DNA of 64,000 bases from Agreia sp. COWG (lineage in GTDB: Bacteria; Actinomycetota; Actinomycetes; Actinomycetales; Microbacteriaceae). Location of the stretch: assembly GCF_904528075.1 (NCBI RefSeq), contig NZ_LR882035.1, forward strand, positions 62,001-126,000. The letters run 5' to 3'. The first letter of the stretch is position 1. Each line of letters begins with the position of its first letter. The position numbers and the translations under genes are program-made. The notes under the pieces were generated by a model. It saw only the letters and a list, made by a program, of their open reading frames with translations. It had not been told where the DNA came from and did no database searches. This document shows, in pieces, positions 16,682 through 25,184 of the stretch.

Positions 16682-18004
16682 TCAGTTGCCGTGAAGCAGA
16701 CGGGGCTCGGCCGGGGTGACCGAGCTGATCGAGGCCACCGTGGCCGTGGCGCCGGCCTGGGCCTGCAGCCCGAACAGTGCCTCGACCGCGGCGAACACGG
16801 TCTCGGTCCCCCCGGTGCGGGCGAGCTCGCGGGCGCGCACCGACGGGGTGTGCAGAATAACTCCGACGAGGTGACGCAGGGCCCGCTCTGTCTCGTCTGA
16901 CGAGTCTCCGCGCGAGCGCGCCCGGGCGATCTCGGCATCCAGAAGGTCGAAGAGGTGCGAGCGCAGCGCGACGACGGCGGGGGCTACCTCGACCTCGGCG
17001 CGGGAGGCGCGGTACTCGGCGGCGGCCTCGCCGACGAGGGCGCGGGCATCCGACTCGGCGTTCAGCTCTTCGAGCGGGGCGTGCAGGCTCACGGTCTCGA
17101 GGTCGAGCAGCTCGGTGCCGCAGACGGTGGCGACGGCGGGGTCGACGTTGCGCGGCAGGCCAAGGTCGATCACGAGGCGTCGAAGAACCGCGTCGGCCAG
17201 CTCGGCGGCATCGACGAGGTGCTGCGCGGTGAGCACGACGGTGGGGGCGGTGCTGCAGGTGACGATCACATCGGATGCCGCGATCGCCTCGAGCAGCTCG
17301 GCCCTGGCGACCGCCACCAGGTCGTGCGAGGCGGCGAAGGCGGCGGCGCGACCCGAGGGGGAGTAGACGCGCACGTTCGTCACGCCGCGGTCGCGAAGCG
17401 CCGCCAGGCTGGCGCGGGCGTAGCGTCCGGTGCCGACGAGCAGCACGGTGGTGCCGGCCCAGTCGGTGACGCGGCTCTCGGCCAGGTCGAGGGCCAGGCG
17501 CACCAGGCTGCGGCCGGCGCCGCCGAGTCCGGTCTTCGTCTTGACCCCGCGCGAGGTCTGCGATGCGTGCTGGAAGAGGCGCTCGAGGTCGCTCGAGGTG
17601 GTGTGCTCCACGCGCGCCGTGGTGAGGGCGCGGCGCACCTGGCCGGCGATCTCGTCTTCGCCGATCGCAACCGACTCGAGCCCGCTCGACACCGAGAAGA
17701 GGTGCTCGGCCACCGTGTCGCCGCACAGAACCGTGAGGGTGTCGCGCACATCGCCGACCTCGACCACGGATGCCTCGGCCAGCACCTCGATGGCCTGCTC
17801 GGCCGCGAGGGCCGCCGCGGCGGTGAGGGGCTCGTCGACGTCGAGGTAGGCCTCGAAGCGGTTGCACGTGGCCAGGACCACGGCGCCCTGAATGAAGTCG
17901 CTCTCGGTCACCAGCGTGTTCGCGAGGGTGGGTGCGCCAATCGACAGCTTCTCGAGAAGATCGAAGCTCGCGTTGCGATGGTTCGCAGTCAGGCAGATCA
18001 GCAC
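16682..18004 (-). CDS. hemA: Glutamyl-tRNA reductase
   Basis: 440-residue GluTR, first committed enzyme of the C5 route to 5-aminolevulinate. The N-terminal catalytic domain contains the nucleophilic cysteine C47 in [10 protein letters not shown]. The NADPH-binding domain has [13 protein letters not shown] near residue 180, and the C-terminal dimerisation helices finish the protein. It reduces glutamyl-tRNA to glutamate-1-semialdehyde, which HemL (28.1-29.5 kb) isomerises. GTG 18004 carries a TAGACT hexamer six bases upstream, predicting a leaderless mRNA. Divergent from hemE, and followed by GNAT and Nudix genes. Confidence 0.96.
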   Translation of the reverse strand: MLICLTANHRNASFDLLEKLSIGAPTLANTLVTESDFIQGAVVLATCNRFEAYLDVDEPLTAAAALAAEQAIEVLAEASVVEVGDVRDTLTVLCGDTVAEHLFSVSSGLESVAIGEDEIAGQVRRALTTARVEHTTSSDLERLFQHASQTSRGVKTKTGLGGAGRSLVRLALDLAESRVTDWAGTTVLLVGTGRYARASLAALRDRGVTNVRVYSPSGRAAAFAASHDLVAVARAELLEAIAASDVIVTCSTAPTVVLTAQHLVDAAELADAVLRRLVIDLGLPRNVDPAVATVCGTELLDLETVSLHAPLEELNAESDARALVGEAAAEYRASRAEVEVAPAVVALRSHLFDLLDAEIARARSRGDSSDETERALRHLVGVILHTPSVRARELARTGGTETVFAAVEALFGLQAQAGATATVASISSVTPAEPRLLHGN

Positions 18005-18010
18005 CCGGCA

Positions 18011-18016
18011 AGTCTA
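18011..18016 (-). promoter_or_regulatory. -10 box of leaderless hemA promoter
   Basis: TAGACT on the minus strand ends six bases before GTG 18004, so +1 equals the first base of the start codon. CTGAAC at 18033-18038 (minus strand, 16-base spacing) is a weak -35 candidate. It overlaps the dyad at 18013-18027. Confidence 0.5.
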
Positions 18017-18027
18017 CGTTGCGTAGA
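18013..18027. promoter_or_regulatory. Candidate operator dyad in the hemA-hemE divergent promoter
   Basis: TCTACGTTGCGTAGA is a perfect 6+3+6 dyad covering most of the hemA -10 box. A third CGTAG half-site occurs at 18043-18047, just upstream of the hemE -10. A repressor bound here could control both divergent heme transcripts. No regulator gene is adjacent. Confidence 0.42.
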
Positions 18028-18048
18028 AGAGCGTTCAGGCAGCGTAGC

Positions 18049-18054
18049 TAAAAT
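18049..18054 (+). promoter_or_regulatory. -10 box of leaderless hemE promoter
   Basis: TAAAAT ends six bases before GTG 18061, so the predicted +1 is the G of the start codon. No Shine-Dalgarno sequence precedes the gene. Confidence 0.55.
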
Positions 18055-18060
18055 CGTGCG

Positions 18061-19134
18061 GTGTCCATCTCTGAAACCAGCGCCCTTCCCGCCGAACATC
18101 CGCTGAACGACGGGCGCACGGCATCCAGTGCCCTCGTCACCACCTATCGCGGCCAGCGCGGCGACGTGACGCCCGTGTGGTTCATGCGCCAGGCTGGCCG
18201 CTCATTGCCCGAGTACCGCGAGCTGCGCGTGGGTACACAGATGCTCGACGCGTGCCTCGACCCCGAGCTCTCGAGCGAGATCACGCTGCAGCCGGTGCGT
18301 CGCCACGGCGTGGATGCGGGCATCTTCTTCAGCGACATCGTGATTCCGCTGAAGCTGGCGGGAGTCGACGTCGACATCGTTCCCGGCCGCGGCCCCGTGC
18401 TCGCGAAGCCGGTGCGCACCGCCGCCGATGTCGCCGCCCTGCCCGCCCTCGACCCCGCGGCCCTCGCGCCCGTCGCAGCCGGCGTCGCCCGCACGGTGGC
18501 GCAGCTCGGCAACACGCCGCTCATCGGATTCGCCGGAGCGCCCTTCACCCTGGCCGCCTACCTCGTGGAGGGCGGCCCGTCGAAGGACCACATGCGCGCC
18601 CGCACCCTCATGCACGCCGACCCGGATGCCTGGGCCGGCCTCCTGGAATGGGCCGCCACGGTCACGGGCCAGTTCTTGCGTGCCCAGGTGATGGCGGGTG
18701 CCTCGGCTGCGCAGCTGTTCGACTCGTGGGTGGGTTCGCTCTCTCTCGCGGACTACACCGCGCACGTGCAGCGGCACTCGGCTGCAGCCCTGTCCGCGGT
18801 CGCCGACCTCGGCGTTCCGACGGTGCACTTCGGCGTCGGCAGCGGAGAGGTGCTGCCCGCCATGCGCGACATCGGTGCCGACGTGATGGGCGTCGACTGG
18901 CGCATCCCCCTCGCCGAGGCGAACCGCCGCCTCGGGGGCAGCGTTCCCCTGCAGGGCAACGTCGACCCCGCCCTCCTCGCGGCTCCGTGGCCGGCGCTCG
19001 AGGCGCACGTGCTCGACGTTCTCGAAAGCGGCAAGGCCGCTCCCGCGCACGTGCTGAACCTCGGCCACGGGGTTCCGCCCGAAACGGATCCCGACGTGCT
19101 CACCCGCATCGTCGACCTGGTGCACTCGCGATGA
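18061..19134 (+). CDS. hemE: Uroporphyrinogen decarboxylase
   Basis: 357 residues; the substrate-binding signature WFMRQAGRSLPEYR (residues 40-53) and GFAGAPFTLAAYLVEGG near residue 160 identify UroD, which removes four acetate carboxyls from uroporphyrinogen III to give coproporphyrinogen III in the cytoplasm. GTG 18061 is at the predicted transcript start. The stop overlaps the hemY start (ATGA), coupling the decarboxylase to the next enzyme that uses its product in the coproporphyrin route. Confidence 0.96.
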   Translation: MSISETSALPAEHPLNDGRTASSALVTTYRGQRGDVTPVWFMRQAGRSLPEYRELRVGTQMLDACLDPELSSEITLQPVRRHGVDAGIFFSDIVIPLKLAGVDVDIVPGRGPVLAKPVRTAADVAALPALDPAALAPVAAGVARTVAQLGNTPLIGFAGAPFTLAAYLVEGGPSKDHMRARTLMHADPDAWAGLLEWAATVTGQFLRAQVMAGASAAQLFDSWVGSLSLADYTAHVQRHSAAALSAVADLGVPTVHFGVGSGEVLPAMRDIGADVMGVDWRIPLAEANRRLGGSVPLQGNVDPALLAAPWPALEAHVLDVLESGKAAPAHVLNLGHGVPPETDPDVLTRIVDLVHSR

Positions 19135-20627
19135 GCCTCGAGCCAGGCGCGCCCGTCGGGCCAGGTGCCCCCGTCGAGACCGACGTCGTCGTCATCGGCG
19201 CGGGTGTTGCCGGCCTGGTCGCCGCTCGGGAGTGCGCCCGCAAGGGGCTGCGGGTGGTCGTGCTCGAGGCGTCGAGCGGCCCCGGCGGCTTCGTGGCGAC
19301 GCACGAGGTGGCCGGCATCCGGCTCGACAGCGGGGCCGAGAGCTTCGCCACGAGGGGCGGCGAGAAGGGAAAGCCGGGCCCGGTGGCCTCGCTGATCTCC
19401 GACCTCGGCCTGGCCGACGTGATCGTGGCTCCGAATCCCCGAGGCGCGTGGGTGCAGTTGCCCGACGGCGCGCAGCCGCTGCCGAAGCTGAGCCTGCTCG
19501 GCATTCCGGGGGCACCGCTCGCCGACGATGTGCGCCGCATCCTGGGTTGGAGGGGCGCGCTTCGGGCGCAGCTCGACCGCTATATGCCGCTGCTGCGCGT
19601 GCGACCCGAGACCGACCTCGGCGACATCGTGCTGCGACGTATGGGCAGGGCGGTGCTCGACCGGTTGGTGACGCCGATCGTGGCCGGAGTGCACTCCGCG
19701 TCGCCGATGGTGGTCGACGTGCACGCCGTCGCGCCCGGGCTCACCAAGGCCATGACCACGCAGGGATCGCTCTCTGGCGCCGTGCTCGCGCTGCTCGAGG
19801 AGCGCGGCACCAAGGTGAAGGCCGGATCGGCGGTGGGCGGCATCGATGGCGGAATGTTCCGGTTGGTCGAGGCGCTCATCGCGGACTGCGAGAAATTCGG
19901 CGTGGAGATGCGCACGGGCGTGCGCGTGGAGAGCGCGGCGCCGGTCGGCGAGCCGGCTGCGCCCTCCGAGCCTGCGAAGGCCTGGCTGACCCGCGCATCC
20001 GGCCCCGACGGCGAGCCGATCGAGATCTCGTCGCGGGCGGTCGTCGTCGCCACGTCGTTCCGCTCCGGCCTGTCGCTGCTCGGCGCGCTGGGAATCGACA
20101 CCGGCGCGGCCGACGCGTGGCCCGAGCCCGCCTCGGTCGAGCTCGCCACCATCGTGCTCGACGATGCTCGCCTCGACACCGCCCCCCGCGGCACGGGGGT
20201 GCTGGTCGCCGAGGGAGTGCGCAGCGTGAGGGCGAAGGCGCTGACGCACGCCACCGCCAAGTGGAGCTGGCTCGCGACCGCCGCCGGCCCCGGCCGACAC
20301 GTGCTGCGACTGTCCTACACGATCGCTCCCGGAGCCGCCTCCCCGACGCAGGCGCAGGCGCTCGCCGACGCGAGCCGGCTGCTCGGCCTCGAGCTCGACC
20401 CCGCGAGCGTGAGGGGCTTCGACTTCACGACGTGGAACGACTCGCTGGCCTTCGCGACGGTCGGCCACCGCAAGCGCGTCGACGCGGTGCTCTCCGAGAC
20501 GGATGCCGTGCCCGGCCTGCTCGTCGTCGGCGCCTGGGTGGCGGGAACGGGGCTCGCGGCGACGGTCGCGCGCTCGCGCACCGTGGCATCCGACTTCGCC
20601 TACGAGCTGCGCACCGGCACGCTCTGA
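19131..20627 (+). CDS. hemY: Coproporphyrinogen III oxidase / protoporphyrinogen oxidase (HemY/CgoX)
   Basis: 498-residue FAD-dependent amine-oxidase-fold enzyme. The dinucleotide motif VVVIGAGVAGLVAAREC is at residues 18-34 and the FAD ribityl region GGFVATHEVAGIRLDSG follows. The C-terminal FAD motif is VVGAWVAGTGLAATV. In actinobacteria with HemQ, this enzyme oxidises coproporphyrinogen III to coproporphyrin III (CgoX), which the ferrochelatase then uses; that role is inferred from hemQ and hemH in the same locus. ATG 19131 overlaps the hemE stop. Confidence 0.93.
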   Translation: MSLEPGAPVGPGAPVETDVVVIGAGVAGLVAARECARKGLRVVVLEASSGPGGFVATHEVAGIRLDSGAESFATRGGEKGKPGPVASLISDLGLADVIVAPNPRGAWVQLPDGAQPLPKLSLLGIPGAPLADDVRRILGWRGALRAQLDRYMPLLRVRPETDLGDIVLRRMGRAVLDRLVTPIVAGVHSASPMVVDVHAVAPGLTKAMTTQGSLSGAVLALLEERGTKVKAGSAVGGIDGGMFRLVEALIADCEKFGVEMRTGVRVESAAPVGEPAAPSEPAKAWLTRASGPDGEPIEISSRAVVVATSFRSGLSLLGALGIDTGAADAWPEPASVELATIVLDDARLDTAPRGTGVLVAEGVRSVRAKALTHATAKWSWLATAAGPGRHVLRLSYTIAPGAASPTQAQALADASRLLGLELDPASVRGFDFTTWNDSLAFATVGHRKRVDAVLSETDAVPGLLVVGAWVAGTGLAATVARSRTVASDFAYELRTGTL

Positions 20628-20650
20628 GCGACAGCCCGCAGAATGAACAC

Positions 20651-21154
20651 ATGACGTCGTTTCCGTCTGATCCCGTTCTTGAAGCCATCCGGATTCGTGA
20701 TTATGAGGATGGCGACGCGGCGCCGACTCTGGCCGTCTTTCTCGACGCCATCACGCACACCGCCTCCGCCGACTACACGCCGCAACAGGTGGAGGCCTGG
20801 GCGCGCCGTGATCATCGCGACCTCACGGTCTGGAACACGTCGATGCAGAATCGGGTCAGTTTCGTCGCGACGATGGGCGAAGATGTCGTGGGCTTCTCCG
20901 ATGTGAGCCCGCGGGGGTACATCGACATGATGTTCGTCGCGCCCCAGCTTGTCGGGCGCGGGGTGGCGTGGCGCCTCCTGGCTCAGGCCGAGCAACGGGC
21001 CCGGGCGACCGGCACTCGAGAGCTGTCCGCCGATGTCAGCATCACGGCACGACCCTTCTTCGAACGGCAGGGATTCGTCGTCACCGCAACCCAGCATCCG
21101 ATCAGGGCCGGAGTGACGCTGACGAACTACGCGATGCGCAGGGTGCTGGACTAG
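20651..21154 (+). CDS. GNAT family N-acetyltransferase (putative)
   Basis: 167 residues of the single-domain GNAT fold: IRIRDYEDGDAAPTLAVFLDAI at the start, MMFVAPQLVGRGVAWRLLAQAE with the acetyl-CoA motif VGRGVA near residue 100, and SITARPFFERQGFV near residue 135 (motif B). The start ATG 20651 lies 23 bases after hemY with no obvious Shine-Dalgarno sequence; CAGAAT six bases upstream could serve as a -10 for a separate leaderless mRNA. It closes the hemE-hemY cluster. Substrate unknown. Confidence 0.88.
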   Translation: MTSFPSDPVLEAIRIRDYEDGDAAPTLAVFLDAITHTASADYTPQQVEAWARRDHRDLTVWNTSMQNRVSFVATMGEDVVGFSDVSPRGYIDMMFVAPQLVGRGVAWRLLAQAEQRARATGTRELSADVSITARPFFERQGFVVTATQHPIRAGVTLTNYAMRRVLD

Positions 21155-21190
21155 TGGCATGGCGGCGCAACCGCACCCGGCGCCGCATTA

Positions 21191-21922
21191 TCAGTCGGCC
21201 CGCCGCACCTCGCGCAGGTACGTCGCCTCCGACTCGTAGTACGCGGCCTCGTCGAGCAGGTGCGGCTTCGACAGCTCGTCGGCCTTCTCGATCGACATCT
21301 GCGCCAGATCGACGAGCCGGATGATCGCTACGCGAAGCACGTCATCCCAACTCGCGTCGGAGCCGTATGCCTCCACGATGATGCCCACCCGCCGCCGCGC
21401 CTCCTCCATGCCGGGCGCACCGTCGGGTGTCGACCCGGTCAAGGGAACCATGCGGGTTGCGAAGTAGGCGATGTCCCACAGCCGCGGGCCGGGCGAGCAC
21501 ATGTCGAAGTCGATGGCGCCCAAGAAATGGCCGTCGCGAAAGGCCAGGTTGTGGGGTGAGAAGTCGTTGTGGCAGATCACCTCGGCCGGCACCTTGCTTC
21601 GCGACTGCCAGACGGCGTCGTCGAGACCGAAGCCGATGCTGGCGTCGTGCAGCTCGCGCAGCCTGGCCGCGCACTCGGCGAGGAGGGAGTCGCTCCATAC
21701 CCACTCGGGAAGGGGATACAGGGGAACGTCGCCCTCGATGAACGAGAGTCGCTCCCGCTCGCCCTCGATGCCGAGCGGCCGCGGAGCCCAGTCGATCCCC
21801 GCCAGGGCAAGGTAGTCGAGGTAGCGGTGCACGGTCGGAGTCCACGGCCCGGCCTGCCGCAGAACGGTATCGCCGCTCCGCTCGACCACGTTCATGTTGC
21901 CGCCAGAGAGAAGTCCGTCCAT
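21191..21922 (-). CDS. Aminoglycoside phosphotransferase (APH) family protein
   Basis: 243-residue kinase-like fold with the catalytic loop ICHNDFSPHNLAF (Asp and Asn of HxDxxxxN) near residues 135-147 and the metal-binding AIDFDMCSPGPRLWDIAYF near residue 155. It is shorter than true aminoglycoside kinases, and such proteins often phosphorylate other small molecules; resistance should not be inferred. ATG 21922 has TAAGCT six bases upstream, predicting a leaderless mRNA. It is transcribed against the surrounding heme genes. Confidence 0.88.
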   Translation of the reverse strand: MDGLLSGGNMNVVERSGDTVLRQAGPWTPTVHRYLDYLALAGIDWAPRPLGIEGERERLSFIEGDVPLYPLPEWVWSDSLLAECAARLRELHDASIGFGLDDAVWQSRSKVPAEVICHNDFSPHNLAFRDGHFLGAIDFDMCSPGPRLWDIAYFATRMVPLTGSTPDGAPGMEEARRRVGIIVEAYGSDASWDDVLRVAIIRLVDLAQMSIEKADELSKPHLLDEAAYYESEATYLREVRRAD

Positions 21923-21928
21923 GCCGCC

Positions 21929-21934
21929 AGCTTA
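21929..21934 (-). promoter_or_regulatory. -10 box of leaderless promoter (APH-family gene)
   Basis: TAAGCT on the minus strand ends exactly six bases before ATG 21922; no ribosome-binding site is present. Confidence 0.5.
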
Positions 21935-22028
21935 GAAGCGGCCGTCGTGCCGCGTTCGCAGCTCGCGCCTAACACACCCTTCGCGGGAAAGGCATCCCGT
22001 TCGCGGCACAGGCGGCAAGGGCTACGCT

Positions 22029-22034
22029 GATAAT
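22029..22034 (+). promoter_or_regulatory. -10 box upstream of the YtxH-like/holin-like/DUF3618 operon
   Basis: GATAAT preceded by a CT dinucleotide is the best -10 match in the gap between the APH-family gene and this operon. It would start transcription near 22041, giving a roughly 26-base leader with a CGGAG ribosome-binding site before ATG 22067. Confidence 0.45.
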
Positions 22035-22066
22035 TCACGCCAACTCTTGTATGGATCGGAGTCGTC

Positions 22067-22444
22067 ATGCGCGGCAAAATGCTCTTGGTGGTCGGACTGG
22101 CCACCGGTTATGTTCTCGGATCACGTGCCGGGAGGCAGCGTTACGAGCAGATCAAGTCTGCGTCGAGCTCGGTCTGGAACCTCGCTCCTGTGCAGCAGGT
22201 CGCTGGGGCGGTGAAGGAATTCGCCGGGCAGCGCGTCGACACGGTTCAGGTGAAGGCCGGCAACGCCACCAAGAAGGCGGTGCGCTCGCTGCTGCACCTC
22301 GACGACACCCCGTCGAAGTCCACGAGCTCTGCAGCGAAGACAAGCAAGAAGTCGACGAGCACGAGCACCTCAGGTTCGGGCAAGACCTCGACCGTGACGA
22401 TGAAGCCGGCGCAGCCCGCTCCCGCCACGACAGACGACGAGTAA
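22067..22444 (+). CDS. YtxH-like membrane protein
   Basis: 125 residues. The short N-terminal membrane segment MLLVVGLATGYVLGSRAGR ends in the G-x-x-x-G-S-x-A-G-R pattern of YtxH-type proteins. A helical region (VWNLAPVQQVAGAVKEFAG) and a Ser/Thr/Lys-rich low-complexity tail ending in acidic residues follow. A GGAG precedes ATG 22067. It is the first of three coexpressed small membrane-protein genes placed inside the heme locus. Function unknown; YtxH proteins are generally stress-associated. Confidence 0.78.
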   Translation: MRGKMLLVVGLATGYVLGSRAGRQRYEQIKSASSSVWNLAPVQQVAGAVKEFAGQRVDTVQVKAGNATKKAVRSLLHLDDTPSKSTSSAAKTSKKSTSTSTSGSGKTSTVTMKPAQPAPATTDDE

Positions 22445-22457
22445 GGGCAACACTCTC

Positions 22458-22862
22458 GTGACCAACATTCCCAATCCGGCTCGCAAGAAGTCGCTGGCGC
22501 AGCTCATCGGCGAACTGCCGGGCCTCGTCACGACGCTCATCTCCGACGAGATCGAGGGCCTGAAGCGCGAGATCACCTCGCGCCTCAGCAAGCTCGGCGT
22601 GGGCGCCGCCCTCTTCGTCGTGGCCGCACTGCTCGGCTTCTTCGCGCTCGCCGTGCTGATCGCCTCCGCGATCCTGGGCCTGGCCACGGTCTTCCAGCCC
22701 TGGTTCGCTGCCCTGCTCGTGGGCGTGGCCCTGTTGGTGATCGTCGGCATCCTGGTGCTCGTCGGCGTGAAGTCGATCAAGAAGGGCGTGCCGCCTGTTC
22801 CCGAGAACGCGGTCGACAACCTCAAGAAAGACGTCAACGCGATCAAGGGATTGGGACGATGA
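22458..22862 (+). CDS. Actinobacterial phage-holin-family (superfamily III-like) protein
   Basis: 134 residues: an amphipathic N-terminal helix (SLAQLIGELPGLVTTLISDE), two strongly hydrophobic segments (about 47-72 and 78-103) and a basic C-terminal helix. The pattern fits the Act_Holin_III/DUF1469-like family, which is chromosomal in most actinobacteria and not evidence of a prophage. GTG 22458 follows the YtxH-like gene by 13 bases, and the stop overlaps the DUF3618 start. Function unknown. Confidence 0.87.
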   Translation: MTNIPNPARKKSLAQLIGELPGLVTTLISDEIEGLKREITSRLSKLGVGAALFVVAALLGFFALAVLIASAILGLATVFQPWFAALLVGVALLVIVGILVLVGVKSIKKGVPPVPENAVDNLKKDVNAIKGLGR

Positions 22863-23212
22863 GCACCGACAAGAAAGACGCCCCCGTCAACTCCGCCGTC
22901 GTGCGCGCGACGACCCAGGTGGTCAAGGCCGGCAGTGACAAGAACGACAAGGCGGATGCTCCGCAGCGCAGCTCAGCGGAGCTCTCGGCCGCCATCGTGA
23001 AGAACCGCGAGAACCTCGCCTCCACGCTCGACGCCATCGAGTACAAGCTGAACGTTCCGCGCCAGGCCAAGGAGCTCACCGCCACCGTCTCGAACAAGGT
23101 GCGCGTTCTGCGAGACGAGAACCCGGCCGCCCTGGCCGCGGGCATCGCCGGCGTGGCTATCGCCGTGGGCGGTGCCGTGTTCGCGACCGTTCGGGCTATT
23201 TCCAGGCGCTGA
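22859..23212 (+). CDS. DUF3618 domain protein
   Basis: 117 residues. The motif SSAELSAAIVKNRENLASTLDAIEYKLNVP near residues 39-68 is the DUF3618 core (R/K-E-x-L-x-x-T-L-D-A-I-E), and a C-terminal membrane segment (ALAAGIAGVAIAVGGAVFA) anchors it. ATG 22859 overlaps the holin-like gene (ATGA). DUF3618 and holin-family proteins are commonly adjacent in actinobacteria, which supports a joint role at the membrane. Confidence 0.88.
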   Translation: MSTDKKDAPVNSAVVRATTQVVKAGSDKNDKADAPQRSSAELSAAIVKNRENLASTLDAIEYKLNVPRQAKELTATVSNKVRVLRDENPAALAAGIAGVAIAVGGAVFATVRAISRR

Positions 23213-23224
23213 GCGCAAGATCTC

Positions 23225-23242
23225 GTGGCGGGCTATCGCCAC
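23225..23242 (+). terminator. Small hairpin between DUF3618 gene and hemQ
   Basis: GTGGCG-GGCTAT-CGCCAC is a perfect six-base-pair stem with a six-base loop in the 59-base gap. It has no U-tract, so it is at best a weak terminator or an RNA end stabiliser. Confidence 0.25.
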
Positions 23243-23271
23243 CGACTACTCACACGAAATGAATGAGGATT

Positions 23272-23988
23272 ATGACTGACCCGACAGTCGAGCAGACCGT
23301 CACCCCCGAGGCCGAGGTCGCCGGCTACACCCTCTGGGCCGTGCTGCGTCGCAACCCCGAAAGAGCGACGACCCTCGATGGGCGCGACGTGGCCGACGCC
23401 GTCGGACAGCTCGACGACGCCATCGCCATCGTCGAAGCCGAGGGTGTCGTCGTGCGCGGCCTCTACGACGTCTCAGGCCTGAGGTCGGATGCCGACCTCA
23501 TGTTCTGGCTGCACGGCCCGGTTCCCGAGACCCTGCAGTGGGCGCTCCGCGAGCTGCGCCGCACCCGGCTCATCGAGCCGCTCCTGCCCACGTGGAACGC
23601 TATGGGCGTGCACCGCGACGCCGAGTTCAGCTCCAACCACCTTCCCGCCTTCATGCGCGGCAAGGAGCCGGCCTCCTGGCTCACCGTCTACCCGTTCGTG
23701 CGCAGCTACGAGTGGTACCTGCTGCCCGACGAGGAGCGTCGCGCCATGCTCGGCGAGCACGGTCGCAAGGGCAGCCAGTTCCGTAGCGTGCTCGCCAACA
23801 CGGTGGCCTCGTTCGCCCTCGGCGACTACGAGTGGATCCTCGCCCTCGAAGACGACAACCTGCTGAACCTGGTCGACCTCATGCGCGACCTGCGCCAGAC
23901 GGATGCCCGTCGGCACGTGCGCGAAGAGGTTCCGTTCTACACCGGTCGACGAATCTCGACCGCCGAACTCGTGGAGGTCCTCCAGTGA
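23272..23988 (+). CDS. hemQ: Coproheme decarboxylase (HemQ/ChdC)
   Basis: 238-residue chlorite-dismutase-fold enzyme that decarboxylates coproheme III to protoheme, the last step of the coproporphyrin route. Signatures are the N-terminal strand GYTLWAVLRR, the segment LRELRRTRLIEPLLPTW, and the actinobacterial motif LTVYPFVRSYEWYLLPDEERR near residues 142-162, with the conserved Tyr/Lys-rich heme pocket region. ATG 23272 was chosen over 23263 because GAGGATT lies just upstream. It overlaps hemH (GTGA), pairing the decarboxylase with the ferrochelatase that makes its substrate. Confidence 0.95.
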   Translation: MTDPTVEQTVTPEAEVAGYTLWAVLRRNPERATTLDGRDVADAVGQLDDAIAIVEAEGVVVRGLYDVSGLRSDADLMFWLHGPVPETLQWALRELRRTRLIEPLLPTWNAMGVHRDAEFSSNHLPAFMRGKEPASWLTVYPFVRSYEWYLLPDEERRAMLGEHGRKGSQFRSVLANTVASFALGDYEWILALEDDNLLNLVDLMRDLRQTDARRHVREEVPFYTGRRISTAELVEVLQ

Positions 23989-25148
23989 GCGAACTCGTGC
24001 GCAATGCGACGGCCGCCGCGGCCGATGGCCCCGAGCACGTCACCGAGCCCACCCAGTACGACGCCATCCTTCTCGCGTCGTTCGGTGGACCCGAGGGCCA
24101 GGACGACGTCATCCCGTTCCTCCGCAACGTCACCCGCGGGCGCGGCATCCCCGAGGAGCGCCTCGAAGAGGTGGCCCACCACTACCGCGCCTTCGACGGC
24201 ATCAGCCCCATCAACGCGCAGAACCGCGCCCTGCAGATCGCCCTGCAGGCCGAGGTCGACCGCCGCGGCCTCAACCTGCCCGTGATCTGGGGCAACCGCA
24301 ACTGGGATCCGTACCTCGCAGACGCGCTGCGCGAGGCATCCGCTGCCGGGCACAAGAAGCTGATCGCCATCGCGACGAGCGCCTACAGCTCGTACTCGAG
24401 CTGCCGTCAGTATCGCGAAGACTTTGCGATGGCGCTCGAGGAGACCGGCCTCGGCGACGAGCTGCAGATCGACAAGGTGCGCCAGTTCTTCGATCACCCC
24501 GGCTTCGTCGAGCCGTTCATCGAGGGTGTGCGAGAGGGCTTCGCCCAACTCGCCAGCGAAGTGCCTGACCTCAACGTCGACACCGAGGTCGAGGTGCTGT
24601 TCTCGACGCACTCGATCCCGTCGTCGGATGCCGCGCGTTCCGGCCCCGAGGCCCGCGGCTTCGGCGAGGGCGGCGCGTACCAGGCCCAGCACCTCGCCGT
24701 GGCGGAGGCCGTCATGCTCGCCGCCGGATCGACCGCGCCGTGGCAGCTGGTCTTCCAGTCCCGCAGCGGCCCGCCCACGCAGCCCTGGCTCGAGCCCGAC
24801 ATCAACGATGCGATCGCCGAGTTGCCGGCCCGCGGCATCCGGGCCGTCATCATCGTGCCGCTCGGATTCGTGAGCGACCACATGGAGGTGAAGTGGGACC
24901 TCGACAACGAGGCGCTCGCCTCTGCCGCCGAGGCCAACCTGGCGGCCGTGCGGGTGCCGACCCCGGGCATCCACCCGGCGTATGTGTCGGGTCTCGTCGA
25001 TCTGGTGCTCGAGCGCGTTCAGGCGACTCCCGCCGCCGACCGCCCCGCGGCCACGAAGCTCGGGCCCTGGTACGACGTGTGTCGGCCGGGCTGCTGCGAG
25101 AACGTACGCTTGGGGTTCAAGCCTGCGATCTCTGGCCTCAAGCCGTAA
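23985..25148 (+). CDS. hemH: Coproporphyrin III ferrochelatase (CpfC/HemH)
   Basis: 387-residue ferrochelatase. ILLASFGGPEG at residues 28-38 and FSTHSIPSS near residue 205 (with the catalytic His) identify the family. Cysteines C140 and the C-terminal cluster C366, C370, C371 (VCRPGCCEN) resemble the [2Fe-2S] ligand set known from mycobacterial ferrochelatase, although the spacing of the C-terminal cysteines differs. It inserts ferrous iron into coproporphyrin III. GTG 23985 overlaps the hemQ stop. Confidence 0.95.
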   Translation: MSELVRNATAAAADGPEHVTEPTQYDAILLASFGGPEGQDDVIPFLRNVTRGRGIPEERLEEVAHHYRAFDGISPINAQNRALQIALQAEVDRRGLNLPVIWGNRNWDPYLADALREASAAGHKKLIAIATSAYSSYSSCRQYREDFAMALEETGLGDELQIDKVRQFFDHPGFVEPFIEGVREGFAQLASEVPDLNVDTEVEVLFSTHSIPSSDAARSGPEARGFGEGGAYQAQHLAVAEAVMLAAGSTAPWQLVFQSRSGPPTQPWLEPDINDAIAELPARGIRAVIIVPLGFVSDHMEVKWDLDNEALASAAEANLAAVRVPTPGIHPAYVSGLVDLVLERVQATPAADRPAATKLGPWYDVCRPGCCENVRLGFKPAISGLKP

Positions 25149-25184
25149 GCAGTTCGCTGTTCCCTTTCCCGAAAGCAAGTTGTT

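Noticed and set aside
15993..18011. Very long minus-strand open frame overlapping hemA, GNAT and Nudix genes
   Set aside because: It is out of frame with three clear enzymes and reads as Arg/Pro-rich low complexity, as expected for a GC-rich shadow.
18753..20468. 571-codon antisense frame across hemE and hemY
   Set aside because: Both plus-strand genes have complete family motifs; the antisense product has no recognisable domain.
21191..21922. Aminoglycoside-resistance gene
   Set aside because: Only the general APH kinase fold is visible; such chromosomal proteins commonly have other substrates.
22458..22862. Holin-family gene as evidence for a prophage
   Set aside because: This family is chromosomal in most actinobacteria; no endolysin, capsid, integrase or attachment site is nearby.
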